NCBI RefSeq assembly: GCF_014645735.1
Contig: NZ_BMMH01000012.1
Coordinates: 93,833-157,832 of the forward strand
Direction of reading: 5' to 3'
DNA: 64,000 bases
Source of the DNA: Nocardia jinanensis
GTDB lineage: Bacteria; Actinomycetota; Actinomycetes; Mycobacteriales; Mycobacteriaceae
The first letter of the stretch is position 1, and each line of letters starts with the position of its first letter. Positions 18,039 through 27,455 of this stretch are shown here, piece by piece. The notes beneath the pieces are model-generated. The model made no database searches. It was given only the letters and a program-made list of their open reading frames with translations, and was not told the DNA's origin. Position numbers and translations under genes: made by a program.

Positions 18039-21000
18039 TCAAGCGATGGTGGCGTGCAACTGGGAACCGTTGCGGCCGCGTACGACGTGCAGGCGGCTGG
18101 GAATACGCTGGCGCATCTCGTCGACATGGCTGACCAGACCGACCACCCGGCCACCGGCGCGGAGTTCGTCGAGTACACCCATCACCGCGTCGAGAGTGTC
18201 CGCGTCCAGGCTCCCGAATCCTTCGTCGATGAACAGGGTATCCAGAATGATGCCACCGGCCTCGGCCGCGACGGTATCGGCCAGACCCAGCGCCAGCGCG
18301 AGAGAAGCCATGAATGTCTCACCGCCGGAGAGGGTGCGGGCGGGCCGGACGGCACCGGTGTAGTCGTCGCGGATGTCCAGGCCGAGCCCGCCGCGGCGGC
18401 CGTGTGTGCCGGCCCGATCGGTGTGCACGAATTCGTACCGGCCGCCCGACATCCGGCGCAGCCGGGCCGAACCCGCCACCGCGACCTCCTCGAGCCGCGC
18501 CGCGAGAACATAGGAGCGCAGCGACATACGCCGGTTGTTCTCGCCGCGACCCGCGACCACTTCGGCCAGCTCCGCCAGTTCCTGATGGGCCCGCTGCGCC
18601 GGGGCGATCAGATCCACCGCCGCCCACAGCTGTCCGCACAGGGTCTCCAGCTGGGTGACCCGGTGCACGGCGGCCGAATGGGCCGCCACCGCCTCGTCCA
18701 GGGCGATCCGCGCGGTCCGCACGGCCGCGGCCAACGCTTCCGGATCACCGGGCGCGGCAGCCGCGGCCGCCCGGATCTCCGGTTCGTCGAGTACCGCCTG
18801 GGCGGCGGCGCGGATCTCGTCGGCCGCGGCCAAGGCCGAGTTCAGCGCGTCCTGCCGCTGCGGGGTCCGGGTGGCGGCGCCGATGAGCGGGGAGTACACC
18901 CGCAGAGTCTCGAGTACCTCCGCCGACGTGGAATCGGATTCATGCCCTTCGTCGCTCGGACCACCGGCCCCGGCGTCCGGATCGGCATCGGTGGAACTCG
19001 TGGGCGGAACCAGTCCCGCCGATATAGCCAGCCGCTCGACCCGTACGACGCAGCCGGCCACGCGCTCCCAGCCCGTCCGCACCGCGGCATACGTATCCCG
19101 CCGATCACCGGCGGCGGCGATCAGCATGTGCAGGCGCTCGCGACGACGCCCGATGGTCCCGTCCCGGCCGGCGGCGGTACGGAGCTTGCCCTCGATCTCG
19201 GTGAGCCGGGCTTCGACGGCCTGGATCCGCGCCGCCACGGATCCGGCGCGCGTCTCGGCGTCCCGCAACGCGTCGTGCAACCGGGTCTCGTCGGTGCGCA
19301 GGCGAGCGACCTCGGCGGTGCAGGCCACCGCCGATTCGGCCAGTTCCTCCGCGTCGCCGCACCTTTCGGTGGCTTCCCGCAGGGCCGCGGCGAGTTCGAC
19401 CCGGTCGGTATCGCCGCCGCGCGCGAGCAGTGCCTCGATCTCGCGCTCCACCTCGGTCAGTGCCGTCTGGGCGCGATCGCGCGACGCCTCGGCGGTACGT
19501 TCGGTGGCGACCGCGGCCGTCTCGTCCTCCTTCGACACCGCGCCCGCCGCAAGTCGCGCGGGGTGGGGATGTTCGGCCGATCCGCAGACCGCGCACGCCT
19601 GCCCGTCCACCAGATTCCCGGCCAGCTCCGCCGCCATTCCGGCCAGTCGCCGCTCCCGCAGGTCCAGGACATGTTCGCGGGCCGTCAGGTGCCGGGCTCG
19701 CGCGGTATCGAGATCCACCCGCAGCCGATCGAGCGCGGACCGCGACCGGGCCAGCTCCACGGCCGCGGTCGCGGCCTCCTGCAATCGCTTACGTTCGGCC
19801 CGCAGGCCGGGCAGCGCCGCTTTCGCATCGTCGGCCTCGCGCGCCCGCGCCTGCGCACCGGCGATGATCGCGGGCAGCCGGGCCCGGTGGTCGGTGAGTT
19901 CGGCCGAGCGCTCGCCGAGGTCTTTCGCGGTGGTGTGCAGTCCGGCCAGTTCATCGCGCAGTGTATCGGCGGTCGCCGCGTCGGCGCGGATCTCGTCGAG
20001 TTTGCCCAGTACCGCGCTCCATCCGCGGATCGCGGTATCCAGTCCGAGATCCTCGTCGTAGCCGGCCCGATCGTCGACCGGGTCCGGTTCGTCGGCACCC
20101 GGATCGAAACCCTCCCGCGGCGGACCTTCGACGGCCACGTCGAACAGCGCGAATTCGTCCTGGCCGGTGCTTCCGACCGGCAGCTTCCGGATTTCCTCGT
20201 CCGCGACCCGGGCAGCGGCCGGGCCGGGCCGATCATCCGGATCCTCCTCGGAGAGGCTCGATACCAGATGGATGCCCGGGATATCGACGCTATCGGGTTC
20301 GGCGGCCAACCGGGCCAGCCGTTCGGCCGCCGCAAGGGATTCCGCTTCACGATCACGAGCCGCGCGGACCGCGGTCTCGGCCTCTGCGAGCGCTCCGGCC
20401 ACTGGTTCGGCGCGCCGGGCACGATCCAGTTCGCCGCGGTCCGCGGCCCGTACCTCGGCATCGGCGGTGTACCGCGCGAGCTGCTCCTGGGCCGACTCCA
20501 GCCGGCGCCGCTGCTCGGCGGCCCGCCGTTCCCGTTCCGCCCGCTCGTCCGCGCGCGCCGACTCCGCGCGCCGACTGTCCAGTTCGCGCTGCGCGGTCTC
20601 CAGGTCGCCCCGGGCGGCGGTGAGCAGATCCTGCGACCATTCGACCGCGTCGAGGATATCGATCCGCTCGGTGCGGTCGATACCGGCCGTCACCGCGACC
20701 CGGGTGATCAGATCCTCCACATTGCGCTGCTGAGTGCCGATCTGCTCGCCCGATGCCTTGCGCTGCGCGGTCAGCCACTGTTCGGCCGACCCGAAACGAC
20801 CCGTATCGAACAGTTTCTCGAGCAGCCGTTCCCGGTCCTCGTTCTCCGCGCGCAGGAACTTCGCGAAATCCCCCTGCGGTAGCAGCACCACCTGGAAGAA
20901 CTGATCGGCGCTCATCCCCAGTAGCCGCACGATCTCGTCGCCGATCTCGTTGATCCGCGACAGGTTGGTGCCCTGCCCGTCCAACCATGCCAAAGTGGCC

Positions 21001-21338
21001 TTGGCGTGCTCCACCCGCGTCCCGCTGCCGCGCAGTTTCGGCCGTTCGAATTCCGGCTGCCGGGTGAGCCGGATCCGCCGCCCGCCCAAAGTCGCCTCGA
21101 GCACCACCTCGGGGCGGATATGCGCGGCCGCGTGATCGGAGTGCAGCCGCTTGTCACCCCGCGCTCCCGGTACCCGCCCGTAGAGCGCGTAGGCGATGGC
21201 GTCGAGCACCGTGGTCTTACCGGCACCGGTCTGCCCGTGCAGCAGGAAGAGTCCGTCCGCGCCGAGTTCGTCGAAATCGACGGCGGCCGTCTCGGCGAAC
21301 GGGCCGAAGGCCGTCATCTCCAGCCGGTGCAACCTCAT
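18039..21338 (-). CDS. sbcC: exonuclease SbcC (Rad50-like ATPase subunit)
   Basis: A 1099-residue SMC-like ATPase. The N-terminal Walker A is LLHGQTGAGKTTVLDAIAYA, the Q-loop region is MSADQFFQVVLLPQGDFAKFL, and long coiled coils flank a zinc hook CAVCGSAEHPHP near residue 600. The C-terminus has the ABC signature LSGGETFMASLALALGLAD and Walker B LFIDEGFGSLD. With SbcD it processes hairpins and DNA ends. Residues ~350-440 form an unusual acidic, proline-rich insertion (EEDPDDRPGP, GADEPDPVDDRAGYDEDL) in the coiled coil. The ATG overlaps the sbcD stop (ATGA), so the order is sbcD-sbcC in one transcript. Confidence 0.95.
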   Translation of the reverse strand: MRLHRLEMTAFGPFAETAAVDFDELGADGLFLLHGQTGAGKTTVLDAIAYALYGRVPGARGDKRLHSDHAAAHIRPEVVLEATLGGRRIRLTRQPEFERPKLRGSGTRVEHAKATLAWLDGQGTNLSRINEIGDEIVRLLGMSADQFFQVVLLPQGDFAKFLRAENEDRERLLEKLFDTGRFGSAEQWLTAQRKASGEQIGTQQRNVEDLITRVAVTAGIDRTERIDILDAVEWSQDLLTAARGDLETAQRELDSRRAESARADERAERERRAAEQRRRLESAQEQLARYTADAEVRAADRGELDRARRAEPVAGALAEAETAVRAARDREAESLAAAERLARLAAEPDSVDIPGIHLVSSLSEEDPDDRPGPAAARVADEEIRKLPVGSTGQDEFALFDVAVEGPPREGFDPGADEPDPVDDRAGYDEDLGLDTAIRGWSAVLGKLDEIRADAATADTLRDELAGLHTTAKDLGERSAELTDHRARLPAIIAGAQARAREADDAKAALPGLRAERKRLQEAATAAVELARSRSALDRLRVDLDTARARHLTAREHVLDLRERRLAGMAAELAGNLVDGQACAVCGSAEHPHPARLAAGAVSKEDETAAVATERTAEASRDRAQTALTEVEREIEALLARGGDTDRVELAAALREATERCGDAEELAESAVACTAEVARLRTDETRLHDALRDAETRAGSVAARIQAVEARLTEIEGKLRTAAGRDGTIGRRRERLHMLIAAAGDRRDTYAAVRTGWERVAGCVVRVERLAISAGLVPPTSSTDADPDAGAGGPSDEGHESDSTSAEVLETLRVYSPLIGAATRTPQRQDALNSALAAADEIRAAAQAVLDEPEIRAAAAAAPGDPEALAAAVRTARIALDEAVAAHSAAVHRVTQLETLCGQLWAAVDLIAPAQRAHQELAELAEVVAGRGENNRRMSLRSYVLAARLEEVAVAGSARLRRMSGGRYEFVHTDRAGTHGRRGGLGLDIRDDYTGAVRPARTLSGGETFMASLALALGLADTVAAEAGGIILDTLFIDEGFGSLDADTLDAVMGVLDELRAGGRVVGLVSHVDEMRQRIPSRLHVVRGRNGSQLHATIA

Positions 21339-22534
21339 GCGATGAGTTCCGTATCGGCCCCCGCCGGGGGCGCTGCGAGATCCTCGCGGACGACCTCGGT
21401 TTCCCGCACGGACGCGGCCATGGCCCGGGACAGCCAGCCCATCTCGGAGGTGTTCGGTTCACCGCGAACATCGGTGAGAAAGGTGCGGGCGATATCGGTA
21501 TCGTCGCGGCCGCGCACGCGCTCCCGGTAGCGCAGCGCCGGGTCGCCCTGCGGTCGATCCCATTCCACATGCACCGCGTACGGGAAGCGTTCGCGCAGCT
21601 TACGCATGGCGTCCACCGGCCGGGCGTAGTCGGTGAGCGATACCGAGACGTAGTGCTGTTCGGCCGTCGCCCATACGGGGTCGGCCAGCAGTTCCGCCAG
21701 TGTCCCGGTGAGCTGGCTCAGCCCGCGCACCAGCGGTAGTTCCCGGCCCCGGACCCGGGCGGGACCGGTGGCGTCCAGATCCACCAGCCAGGCCTGTTTA
21801 CGGTGTGTGCTCTCCCCGAACGAATACGGTAGCGGCGATCCCGAATACCGCACCGCCTCGGCCAGGGTCTGCGGCGAGTGCAGATGCCCCAGCGCGACGT
21901 AGTCGAACCCGGGCTCGGTGAACATCCCCAGCGATACCGTCTCCACCCCACCCACCGAGATGGATCGCTCCGAGCCGGTGGCCGCGCCACCCACCACGAA
22001 GGCGTGGGCCAGCAACACCGTCCGGGTGCCGGGCCGCTGCTCGCTATCGGCCCGGATGCGGTCCAGGACCGCCGCGAGCACCTCGGCGTGCGAACGCGCC
22101 TGCGGAACGCCGAGCTCGGCCCGGCATATCTCCGGCTCCAGATACGGGATGCCGTAGAAGGCCACCTCGCCGTGTTCGTCGGCGAGCAGTACCGGCCGCC
22201 GCGAATCGGCCACCGTGGTCCGCAGATACAGCCCACCGGCCGCCGCGAAACTGGCGCCGGCGCCGAGCCTGGTCGGCGAATCGTGGTTACCGGAGGTCGC
22301 CACGATGCGCGCCCCCGCCGCGCGGATGGCCTCGAACCCCCTGTTGCACACCGCGATCGCATCGGCACTGGGGATGGATCGATCGTAGACATCGCCGGGG
22401 AGCACCACGGTGTCCACGGCTTCGGCGGCGACGAGCTCGGCGATCGCTTCGAGTACCCGCGACTGGTCGGCCAGCAGGTCCACGCCGTGAAAGGTGCGAC
22501 CGATATGCCAGTCCGACGTATGCAGGATTCGCAT
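21335..22534 (-). CDS. sbcD: exonuclease SbcD (Mre11-like nuclease subunit)
   Basis: A 399-residue metallophosphoesterase-type nuclease. The ATG at 22534 opens directly into motif I MRILHTSDWHIGRTFHG. Then come motif II VLPGDVYDRSIPSADA, motif III ATSGNHDSPTRLG and the later motifs LLAHAFVVGG and YVALGHLHSPQTL; these provide the two-metal site. The C-terminal cap ends near YRERVRGRDDTDIARTFLTDV. SbcCD is an ATP-dependent double-strand exonuclease and single-strand endonuclease. The longer open frame to 22852 upstream has no homology features and is not used. Confidence 0.96.
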   Translation of the reverse strand: MRILHTSDWHIGRTFHGVDLLADQSRVLEAIAELVAAEAVDTVVLPGDVYDRSIPSADAIAVCNRGFEAIRAAGARIVATSGNHDSPTRLGAGASFAAAGGLYLRTTVADSRRPVLLADEHGEVAFYGIPYLEPEICRAELGVPQARSHAEVLAAVLDRIRADSEQRPGTRTVLLAHAFVVGGAATGSERSISVGGVETVSLGMFTEPGFDYVALGHLHSPQTLAEAVRYSGSPLPYSFGESTHRKQAWLVDLDATGPARVRGRELPLVRGLSQLTGTLAELLADPVWATAEQHYVSVSLTDYARPVDAMRKLRERFPYAVHVEWDRPQGDPALRYRERVRGRDDTDIARTFLTDVRGEPNTSEMGWLSRAMAASVRETEVVREDLAAPPAGADTELIA

Positions 22535-22807
22535 GACCGCGAATTTAGGGCAACTCACCGACAGCTTCAACGCCGGTGTCGATACCCGGGACGCCACACC
22601 GGCAACACGCCGAGAGTCTCCCTGTCCCTGGCGGTACCGGACCTGCGACCGGCGTGCGATATGTCTCGAATGCGCCATCGTGTTGCGCGCCACCCATATC
22701 CCTTGACGGTATGAACAACGCGGCCGACCACCGTTTCCGCACAATCGTGCGGCCGGACCCGCCGTGCCGTAACACGGTCGACCCTTCCGGACGATAGTGT
22801 TCAATAC

Positions 22808-23779
22808 GTGGCTGCTTCCCAACGAGTGAATTCCCGGGTGCCCGCGCCGCAACGTTCGTTATTGCCGACGGTGCCGGGTGTCCCGGCCTATGCCGCGGTT
22901 CTCATCGCTGCGGCCTGCACCTTCCTGGGTTTCCTCATCGATGCCCTCGGCGACGTCACGGACCTCACCGGCACCTTCAGCGCGTTCTACATCCTCGGAT
23001 GTCTGGCGGCGGTGGCGGCGGTGCGGTTCCGCGGCCTGTTCACCACGATGGTGTTACCGCCGCTATTGCTGTTCGTCGCCGTACCGATCGCCTATCGCCA
23101 GCTCACCGGGACCAGCACCGCCTCCCTCAAGGACATCCTGCTGAACCTGGCGATCCCACTGGTGCACCGCTTCCCGCCGATGATGCTGGCCACCGCGCTG
23201 GTGCTGATCGTGGCCGGTATCCGGATCGCGCAGTTCCGTTCGGAACACGCGGCCCGCGAAACCGCCGCCGCCCGGCGGGGGACGAGCTGGGGCCGCAGCG
23301 ATCGGCGCGCGACCCGCGGCGAATCGAAGGAACGGGCAGAGACCCGGTCGCACCGCGAGACCACGAAACGGCCGAGCCGCGGACAGTCGAAGCGTCCCGT
23401 GGGCGGTGAGGGCAAACCGGCCCGCGCGAACAAGCTGTCGCGCGCCGAGACCCTGGCGGCCCGTTCCAAGACGAACGGCAGAACGAAGGCGAAATCGCGG
23501 CCGAAGCGGCCCGAACCCCCCGAGCCCGACTACACCCACGAGTCGTTCGAAGAACCCCCACGCCGGGGTGGCCGGGGCCGTCCGCCCGCCGAACCGGCCG
23601 CGCGGGGCGCCGCACCGCGCACCCGCGAGATGCGTCAGCACCCGCCCGCCCGGCCGGCGGCGCCGGTTCAGGAGGAACCGGTACGCGCGAACGTCCGCCG
23701 CGGGGAGCCGGCGCGGGCACCGCAGGCCGCCCGGGTCCGGGAACCGATCCCGGAGCGGCGGCGACCCGAACGCAGGTGA
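22808..23779 (+). CDS. DUF6542-type membrane protein with basic C-terminal tail
   Basis: A 323-residue protein. Residues 25-145 hold four membrane helices (AYAAVLIAAACTFLGFLIDALG, FSAFYILGCLAAVAAVRF, TTMVLPPLLLFVAVPIAY, MMLATALVLIVAGIRIAQF), the DUF6542 arrangement. The remaining ~170 residues are a disordered, strongly basic tail rich in Arg, Lys, Pro and Ala (for example KPARANKLSRAETLAARSK). The start is GTG 22808. Its position beside ispH corresponds to M. tuberculosis Rv1111c. No function is established; the basic tail may contact nucleic acid or the acidic cell surface, which is inference. It converges on ispH. Confidence 0.8.
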   Translation: MAASQRVNSRVPAPQRSLLPTVPGVPAYAAVLIAAACTFLGFLIDALGDVTDLTGTFSAFYILGCLAAVAAVRFRGLFTTMVLPPLLLFVAVPIAYRQLTGTSTASLKDILLNLAIPLVHRFPPMMLATALVLIVAGIRIAQFRSEHAARETAAARRGTSWGRSDRRATRGESKERAETRSHRETTKRPSRGQSKRPVGGEGKPARANKLSRAETLAARSKTNGRTKAKSRPKRPEPPEPDYTHESFEEPPRRGGRGRPPAEPAARGAAPRTREMRQHPPARPAAPVQEEPVRANVRRGEPARAPQAARVREPIPERRRPERR

Positions 23780-23789
23780 GCGTGGCGCG

Positions 23790-24797
23790 TCAGTGCCGCG
23801 CGGCCCGCAGTTCCCGCGGCAGCGCGAATACGAGTGTCTCGTTCGCCGTGGTCACCGGCTGGACCTCGCCGAACCCGTGTTCGGCGAGCATGTCCAGCAC
23901 CCCGCGCACCAGGATCTCGGGGACCGACGCGCCGGAGGTGATCCCGACCGTGCGCACGCCTTCGAGCCAGGCCGGGTCCACCTCGCGCGCGTAGTCCACC
24001 AGATACGACGCGCGGGCGCCCGCACCCAGCGCGACCTCCACCAGGCGCACCGAGTTCGACGAGTTACGCGAGCCCACGACGATCACCAGATCGCATTCCG
24101 GCGCCATCGCCTTCACCGCGACCTGCCGGTTCTGGGTGGCGTAACAGATATCGTCGCTGGGCGGATCCTGCAGCGCCGGGAACTTCTCCCGCAGCCGCGA
24201 TACCGTCTCCATGGTCTCGTCCACACTGAGCGTGGTCTGCGACAGCCAGATCACCTTGGCCTCGTCGCGCACGGTCACCTTCTCGACCGAGTCGGGACCG
24301 TCGACCAGTTGCACATGATCGGGGGCCTCACCGGCGGTTCCCTCGACCTCCTCATGTCCTTCGTGGCCGATCAGCAGGATGTCGTAGTCGTCACGGGCGA
24401 AGCGCTTGGCTTCCTGGTGGACCTTGGTCACCAGTGGACAGGTCGCGTCGATGGTGCGCAGGTTGCGTTCGGCGGCGGTCGCGTGGACCGCGGGCGAGAC
24501 ACCGTGCGCGGAGAACACCACGAGTTCTCCCTCGGGCACCTCGTCGGTGGTGTCGACGAATATCACTCCGCGGTCGCGCAGGGTTTCCACCACATGGCGG
24601 TTGTGCACGATCTCCTTGCGGACATAAATCGGCGCGCCGTGTTTCTCGAGGGCCTTTTCCACGGTTTCGACCGCGCGGTCCACACCCGCGCAGTACCCGC
24701 GGGGTTCGGCGAGCAGTACTCGTTTTCCTTCGGGGTCGGCGGTCGCGGCGCCGGCCGAGCGAGTGATTCCGACATTCAACGGTATTGCCGAGGACAT
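23790..24797 (-). CDS. ispH: 4-hydroxy-3-methylbut-2-enyl diphosphate reductase
   Basis: A 335-residue iron-sulfur enzyme that makes IPP and DMAPP in the last step of the MEP isoprenoid pathway. The three cluster cysteines lie in LLAEPRGYCAGVDRAV, TIDATCPLVTKVH and ICYATQNRQ. Substrate-binding motifs are IVHNRHVVE, FSAHGVSP, GHEGHEEVEG and GSRNSSNSVRL. The ATG at 24797 gives a normal N-terminus; the longer open frame continues into repeat DNA. The gene is the homologue of M. tuberculosis lytB2 (Rv1110). Its 5' region is 579 bp of repetitive sequence. Confidence 0.97.
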   Translation of the reverse strand: MSSAIPLNVGITRSAGAATADPEGKRVLLAEPRGYCAGVDRAVETVEKALEKHGAPIYVRKEIVHNRHVVETLRDRGVIFVDTTDEVPEGELVVFSAHGVSPAVHATAAERNLRTIDATCPLVTKVHQEAKRFARDDYDILLIGHEGHEEVEGTAGEAPDHVQLVDGPDSVEKVTVRDEAKVIWLSQTTLSVDETMETVSRLREKFPALQDPPSDDICYATQNRQVAVKAMAPECDLVIVVGSRNSSNSVRLVEVALGAGARASYLVDYAREVDPAWLEGVRTVGITSGASVPEILVRGVLDMLAEHGFGEVQPVTTANETLVFALPRELRAARH

Positions 24798-25081
24798 GCC
24801 CCACAGAATACGTGCGTACCGCCGCGGCCGCTCCGGGCGTACGCTCCCCCGCTCCAGACTCGATCCACACCCATGTCCGGCTACATTCGCGCCGGTCATC
24901 CACCGCCTGCGCCACCTCCGCGAGACGCGGGCGGGCCGTCGCGCCCTCGCCGCGAGGGTGGGCGGATTCACCCGCTCCAGTCCGCCGCCCGCGCCGGCAC
25001 GACATCGAGGTGACCGCGCATCAGGAGTCTCCACAGCTCGAACTCGGAACACAACGACGCCCACATCACCCGCAGCCCCAG

Positions 25082-25189
25082 TCTCCCCAGTCTCCCCAGT
25101 CTCCCCAGTCTCCCCAGGCTCCCCAGGCTCCCCAGGCTCCCCAGGCTCCCCAGGCTCCCCGGGCTCCCCGGGCTCCCCGGGCTCCCCGA
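25082..25189. repeat. 9-bp minisatellite, 12 tandem units
   Basis: Twelve consecutive 9-mers occur in ordered blocks: four TCTCCCCAG, four GCTCCCCAG, three GCTCCCCGG and one GCTCCCCGA. The blocks of identical variants show recent expansion by slippage. The array lies upstream of ispH (-) and of the lipid-droplet protein gene (+). It is open in several frames, but no start or ribosome site supports translation. Confidence 0.9.
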
Positions 25190-25198
25190 AAGGTCCAC

Positions 25199-25330
25199 CT
25201 CCGTGGGCGGGGCCCGCCCCGGTTCTGGAGCGACGAAGCGAAGGAGCGCAGCGACTGAGCGAAGGAGTGAAGAACCGGGGTTAATAGGGCCCCGCCCCGC
25301 GGCGCCGAAGGCGCCGCAAATAAACACAGC
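25199..25330 (+). repeat. dispersed intergenic repeat, copy A (full)
   Basis: Order of parts: a GGGGCCCGCCCC block, then CCCCGGTTCT (25217-25226), a 44-base middle rich in GAAGCGAAGGAGCGCAGCGA words, then the inverse AGAACCGGGG (25271-25280), TTAATAGGGCCCCGCCCC, and a terminal hairpin GCGGCGCC-GAA-GGCGCCGC before AAATAAACACAG. The same sequence recurs at 44638, 46096 (inverted) and 49410. It directly abuts the minisatellite and ends 46 bp before the next gene. Confidence 0.85.
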
Positions 25331-25376
25331 CCGCACCCTCTTTTGCGGACCAAGCCATATCGGGCAGGCTATTACC

Positions 25377-26108
25377 ATGTTTCGACCACCGTTCCTGGCC
25401 CGCGTCGCCGCCGGAGCCGCCGTCTACGTCCTCGAGGAGACGCGACGGTTGCCTTCGACCGCGGCGAAATTACCCCTCACCGCGGTAAGTCAATTACTGC
25501 AGACCGGGATGCACATCCAGCAGTTCGTCACCAGCCTCGCGATCAAGGGCGATTCCGTTTTCGACCGGATCGTCAACCGCCCGGAGGAGCAGCCCGAATG
25601 GGCCACCTTCGATGAGGACGACGAATTGCCGATCCGCGAGCCGGGAGCCACCACCACCCGCGTCCGCAGCAGTGGTTTCGACCGCTTCGAATCCGATCCG
25701 GTCGAGGTGGAACTGGCTCTGCAGGAAACCCTGGCGGGCCTGCGCGCGATCCAGAACAACGGCAGCACGGTGCCCGCGGCGCAGACCTTCGACGCCGAGG
25801 CCACCTTCGACCTCGGTGCCGCCGATACCCCGGGCGATGACGTGGTACCCGACGCCTTCGTGGTCGACGGGCCCGAATCCGCCGCGACGGCCGATCCCGA
25901 ACCCGTCGCCGAACCCGAGCCCGAACTCCCCGAGGTGGGCGCCCGCTACGACTACCCGCACATGACCCTCGCCCAGTTGCGCGGCCGGCTGCGCACGCTC
26001 ACGGTCGCCGACCTGGTCACCTTGCTCGACTACGAGCAGCGCACCCGGGACCGCGCGGCGTTCGTGACCATGCTGACCAACCGGATCGCCACCGTGCGAG
26101 CCCAGTGA
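25377..26108 (+). CDS. lipid droplet-associated protein, Rv1109c family
   Basis: A 243-residue protein whose N-terminal ~65 residues are amphipathic and hydrophobic (LARVAAGAAVYVLEETRRL, LPLTAVSQLLQTGMHIQQFV), suited to sit on a lipid monolayer. An acidic disordered middle follows (residues ~75-190, Pro/Glu/Asp-rich). A conserved C-terminal helix pair is MTLAQLRGRLRTLTVADLVTLLDYE and FVTMLTNRIATV. The family is known from the mycobacterial Rv1109c locus next to xseA and from actinobacterial lipid droplets. The ATG at 25377 is chosen over upstream frames that read the dispersed repeat. xseA starts inside its stop codon (GTGA), so it leads this operon. Confidence 0.8.
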   Translation: MFRPPFLARVAAGAAVYVLEETRRLPSTAAKLPLTAVSQLLQTGMHIQQFVTSLAIKGDSVFDRIVNRPEEQPEWATFDEDDELPIREPGATTTRVRSSGFDRFESDPVEVELALQETLAGLRAIQNNGSTVPAAQTFDAEATFDLGAADTPGDDVVPDAFVVDGPESAATADPEPVAEPEPELPEVGARYDYPHMTLAQLRGRLRTLTVADLVTLLDYEQRTRDRAAFVTMLTNRIATVRAQ

Positions 26109-27454
26109 CCGGGGCCGATCCCGCGCCCACGGTCGGCCGAACCGGTTCCGGCCGACCCGGGCAGGCACCCGCCCCGGCCAACTCCGCCGAGCAGCCGTGG
26201 CCGGTGCGCTCGGTGTCGATGAAGGTCGCCCAGTGGATCGACCGGCTCGGCAGTATCTGGGTGGAGGGGCAGCTGACCCAGATCAATCTGCGGCCCGGCA
26301 CCCGCACCGCCTTCCTCGTCCTGCGCGACCCGGCCGCCGATATGTCGCTGTCGGTGACCTGCGACCCCGCGCTACTGCGTAATTCCGCCGTCCCGCTGCA
26401 GGAGGGCAGCCGGGTGGTGGTGTACGGCAAGCTCTCCTTCTTCCCCGGCCGCGGCACCCTGTCACTGCGGATATCCGAGATCCGCCCGGTCGGTGTCGGC
26501 GAACTGCTGGCGCGGATCGAACGACTCAAGGCGCTGCTGGACGCCGAGGGCCTGTTCGACCCGCGACTCAAACGTTCGGTCCCGTTCCTGCCCGGCACGA
26601 TCGGGCTGATCACCGGCCGCGGTAGTGCCGCCGAGCACGATGTGCTCAGCGTGGCCCGGGACCGCTGGCCCGCGGTGCGTTTCGAGGTCCGAAATACCGC
26701 TGTGCAGGGGCCGTCCGCGGTCCCGCAGATCCTCGACGCCCTGGCCGCGCTGGATCGCGATCCGGCGGTCGAGGTGATCGTGCTGGCCCGCGGCGGCGGC
26801 AGTGTGGAGGATCTGCTGCCGTTCTCCGACGAGACCCTGTGCCGGGCCATCGTCGCCGCGACCACCCCCATCGTCAGCGCCATCGGCCACGAACCCGATT
26901 CCCCGATATCCGACCTGGTCGCCGATCTGCGGGCGGCAACCCCGACCGACGCCGCCAAACGTATCGTCCCCGACGCCGCCGCGGAAACCGCGACCGTCCG
27001 CGAACTGCGCGCCCGATCGGCGGCGGCGCTGCGCGGCTGGGTCGAACGGGAGACCGCGGCGCTGCGGCAACTGAGATCGCGGCCCGTACTGGCCGATCCG
27101 CTGCGTGATCTCGGCCACCGGCACGACGAGATCGAACGCCTGCGTACCGCGGCCCGCCGCAGTGCCGAGAGCCTGGTCCGGGCGGAGTCGGTGACCACCG
27201 GCCATCTGCGACGACAGCTGACCGCGGTCGGCCCGGCCGCGACCCTGGCCCGCGGCTACGCTGTGGTGCAGCGGGTGACCGGGCCCGAACGGCACGTGGT
27301 GCGCGAAATCGGCGACGCCCCAGCCGGAAGCCAACTGCGTATCCGGGTCGGCGACGGCGCGATCTCCGTCGCCGTCCTCGGCACCACCCCGCTCGGCGAA
27401 CGCGGCTCTCCCGCCCGCCGGACCACCGGCCCCGACCACCCCGAGAGGACCTGA
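26105..27454 (+). CDS. xseA: exodeoxyribonuclease VII large subunit
   Basis: A 449-residue protein. An OB-fold (VEGQLTQINLRPGTRTAFLVLRD to GRGTLSLRISEIRPVG) precedes the catalytic domain with TIGLITGRGSAAEHDVL, VEVIVLARGGGSVEDLLPF and VSAIGHEPDSPISDLVADLRAATPT, and a coiled-coil C-terminus ending in LARGYAVVQRV. Exonuclease VII degrades single-stranded DNA from both ends in repair. Its GTG overlaps the stop of the lipid-droplet protein gene, and xseB follows one base after its stop. Confidence 0.96.
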   Translation: MTGADPAPTVGRTGSGRPGQAPAPANSAEQPWPVRSVSMKVAQWIDRLGSIWVEGQLTQINLRPGTRTAFLVLRDPAADMSLSVTCDPALLRNSAVPLQEGSRVVVYGKLSFFPGRGTLSLRISEIRPVGVGELLARIERLKALLDAEGLFDPRLKRSVPFLPGTIGLITGRGSAAEHDVLSVARDRWPAVRFEVRNTAVQGPSAVPQILDALAALDRDPAVEVIVLARGGGSVEDLLPFSDETLCRAIVAATTPIVSAIGHEPDSPISDLVADLRAATPTDAAKRIVPDAAAETATVRELRARSAAALRGWVERETAALRQLRSRPVLADPLRDLGHRHDEIERLRTAARRSAESLVRAESVTTGHLRRQLTAVGPAATLARGYAVVQRVTGPERHVVREIGDAPAGSQLRIRVGDGAISVAVLGTTPLGERGSPARRTTGPDHPERT

Positions 27455-27455
27455 C

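Noticed and set aside
17805..20882. 1025-codon plus-strand open frame
   Set aside because: It is the antisense of sbcC, which has full Walker, zinc-hook and signature motifs; the plus-strand translation has no domain features.
25082..25189. Possible CRISPR-like array
   Set aside because: Units are 9 bp, directly adjacent, with no spacers and no cas genes; it is a simple minisatellite.
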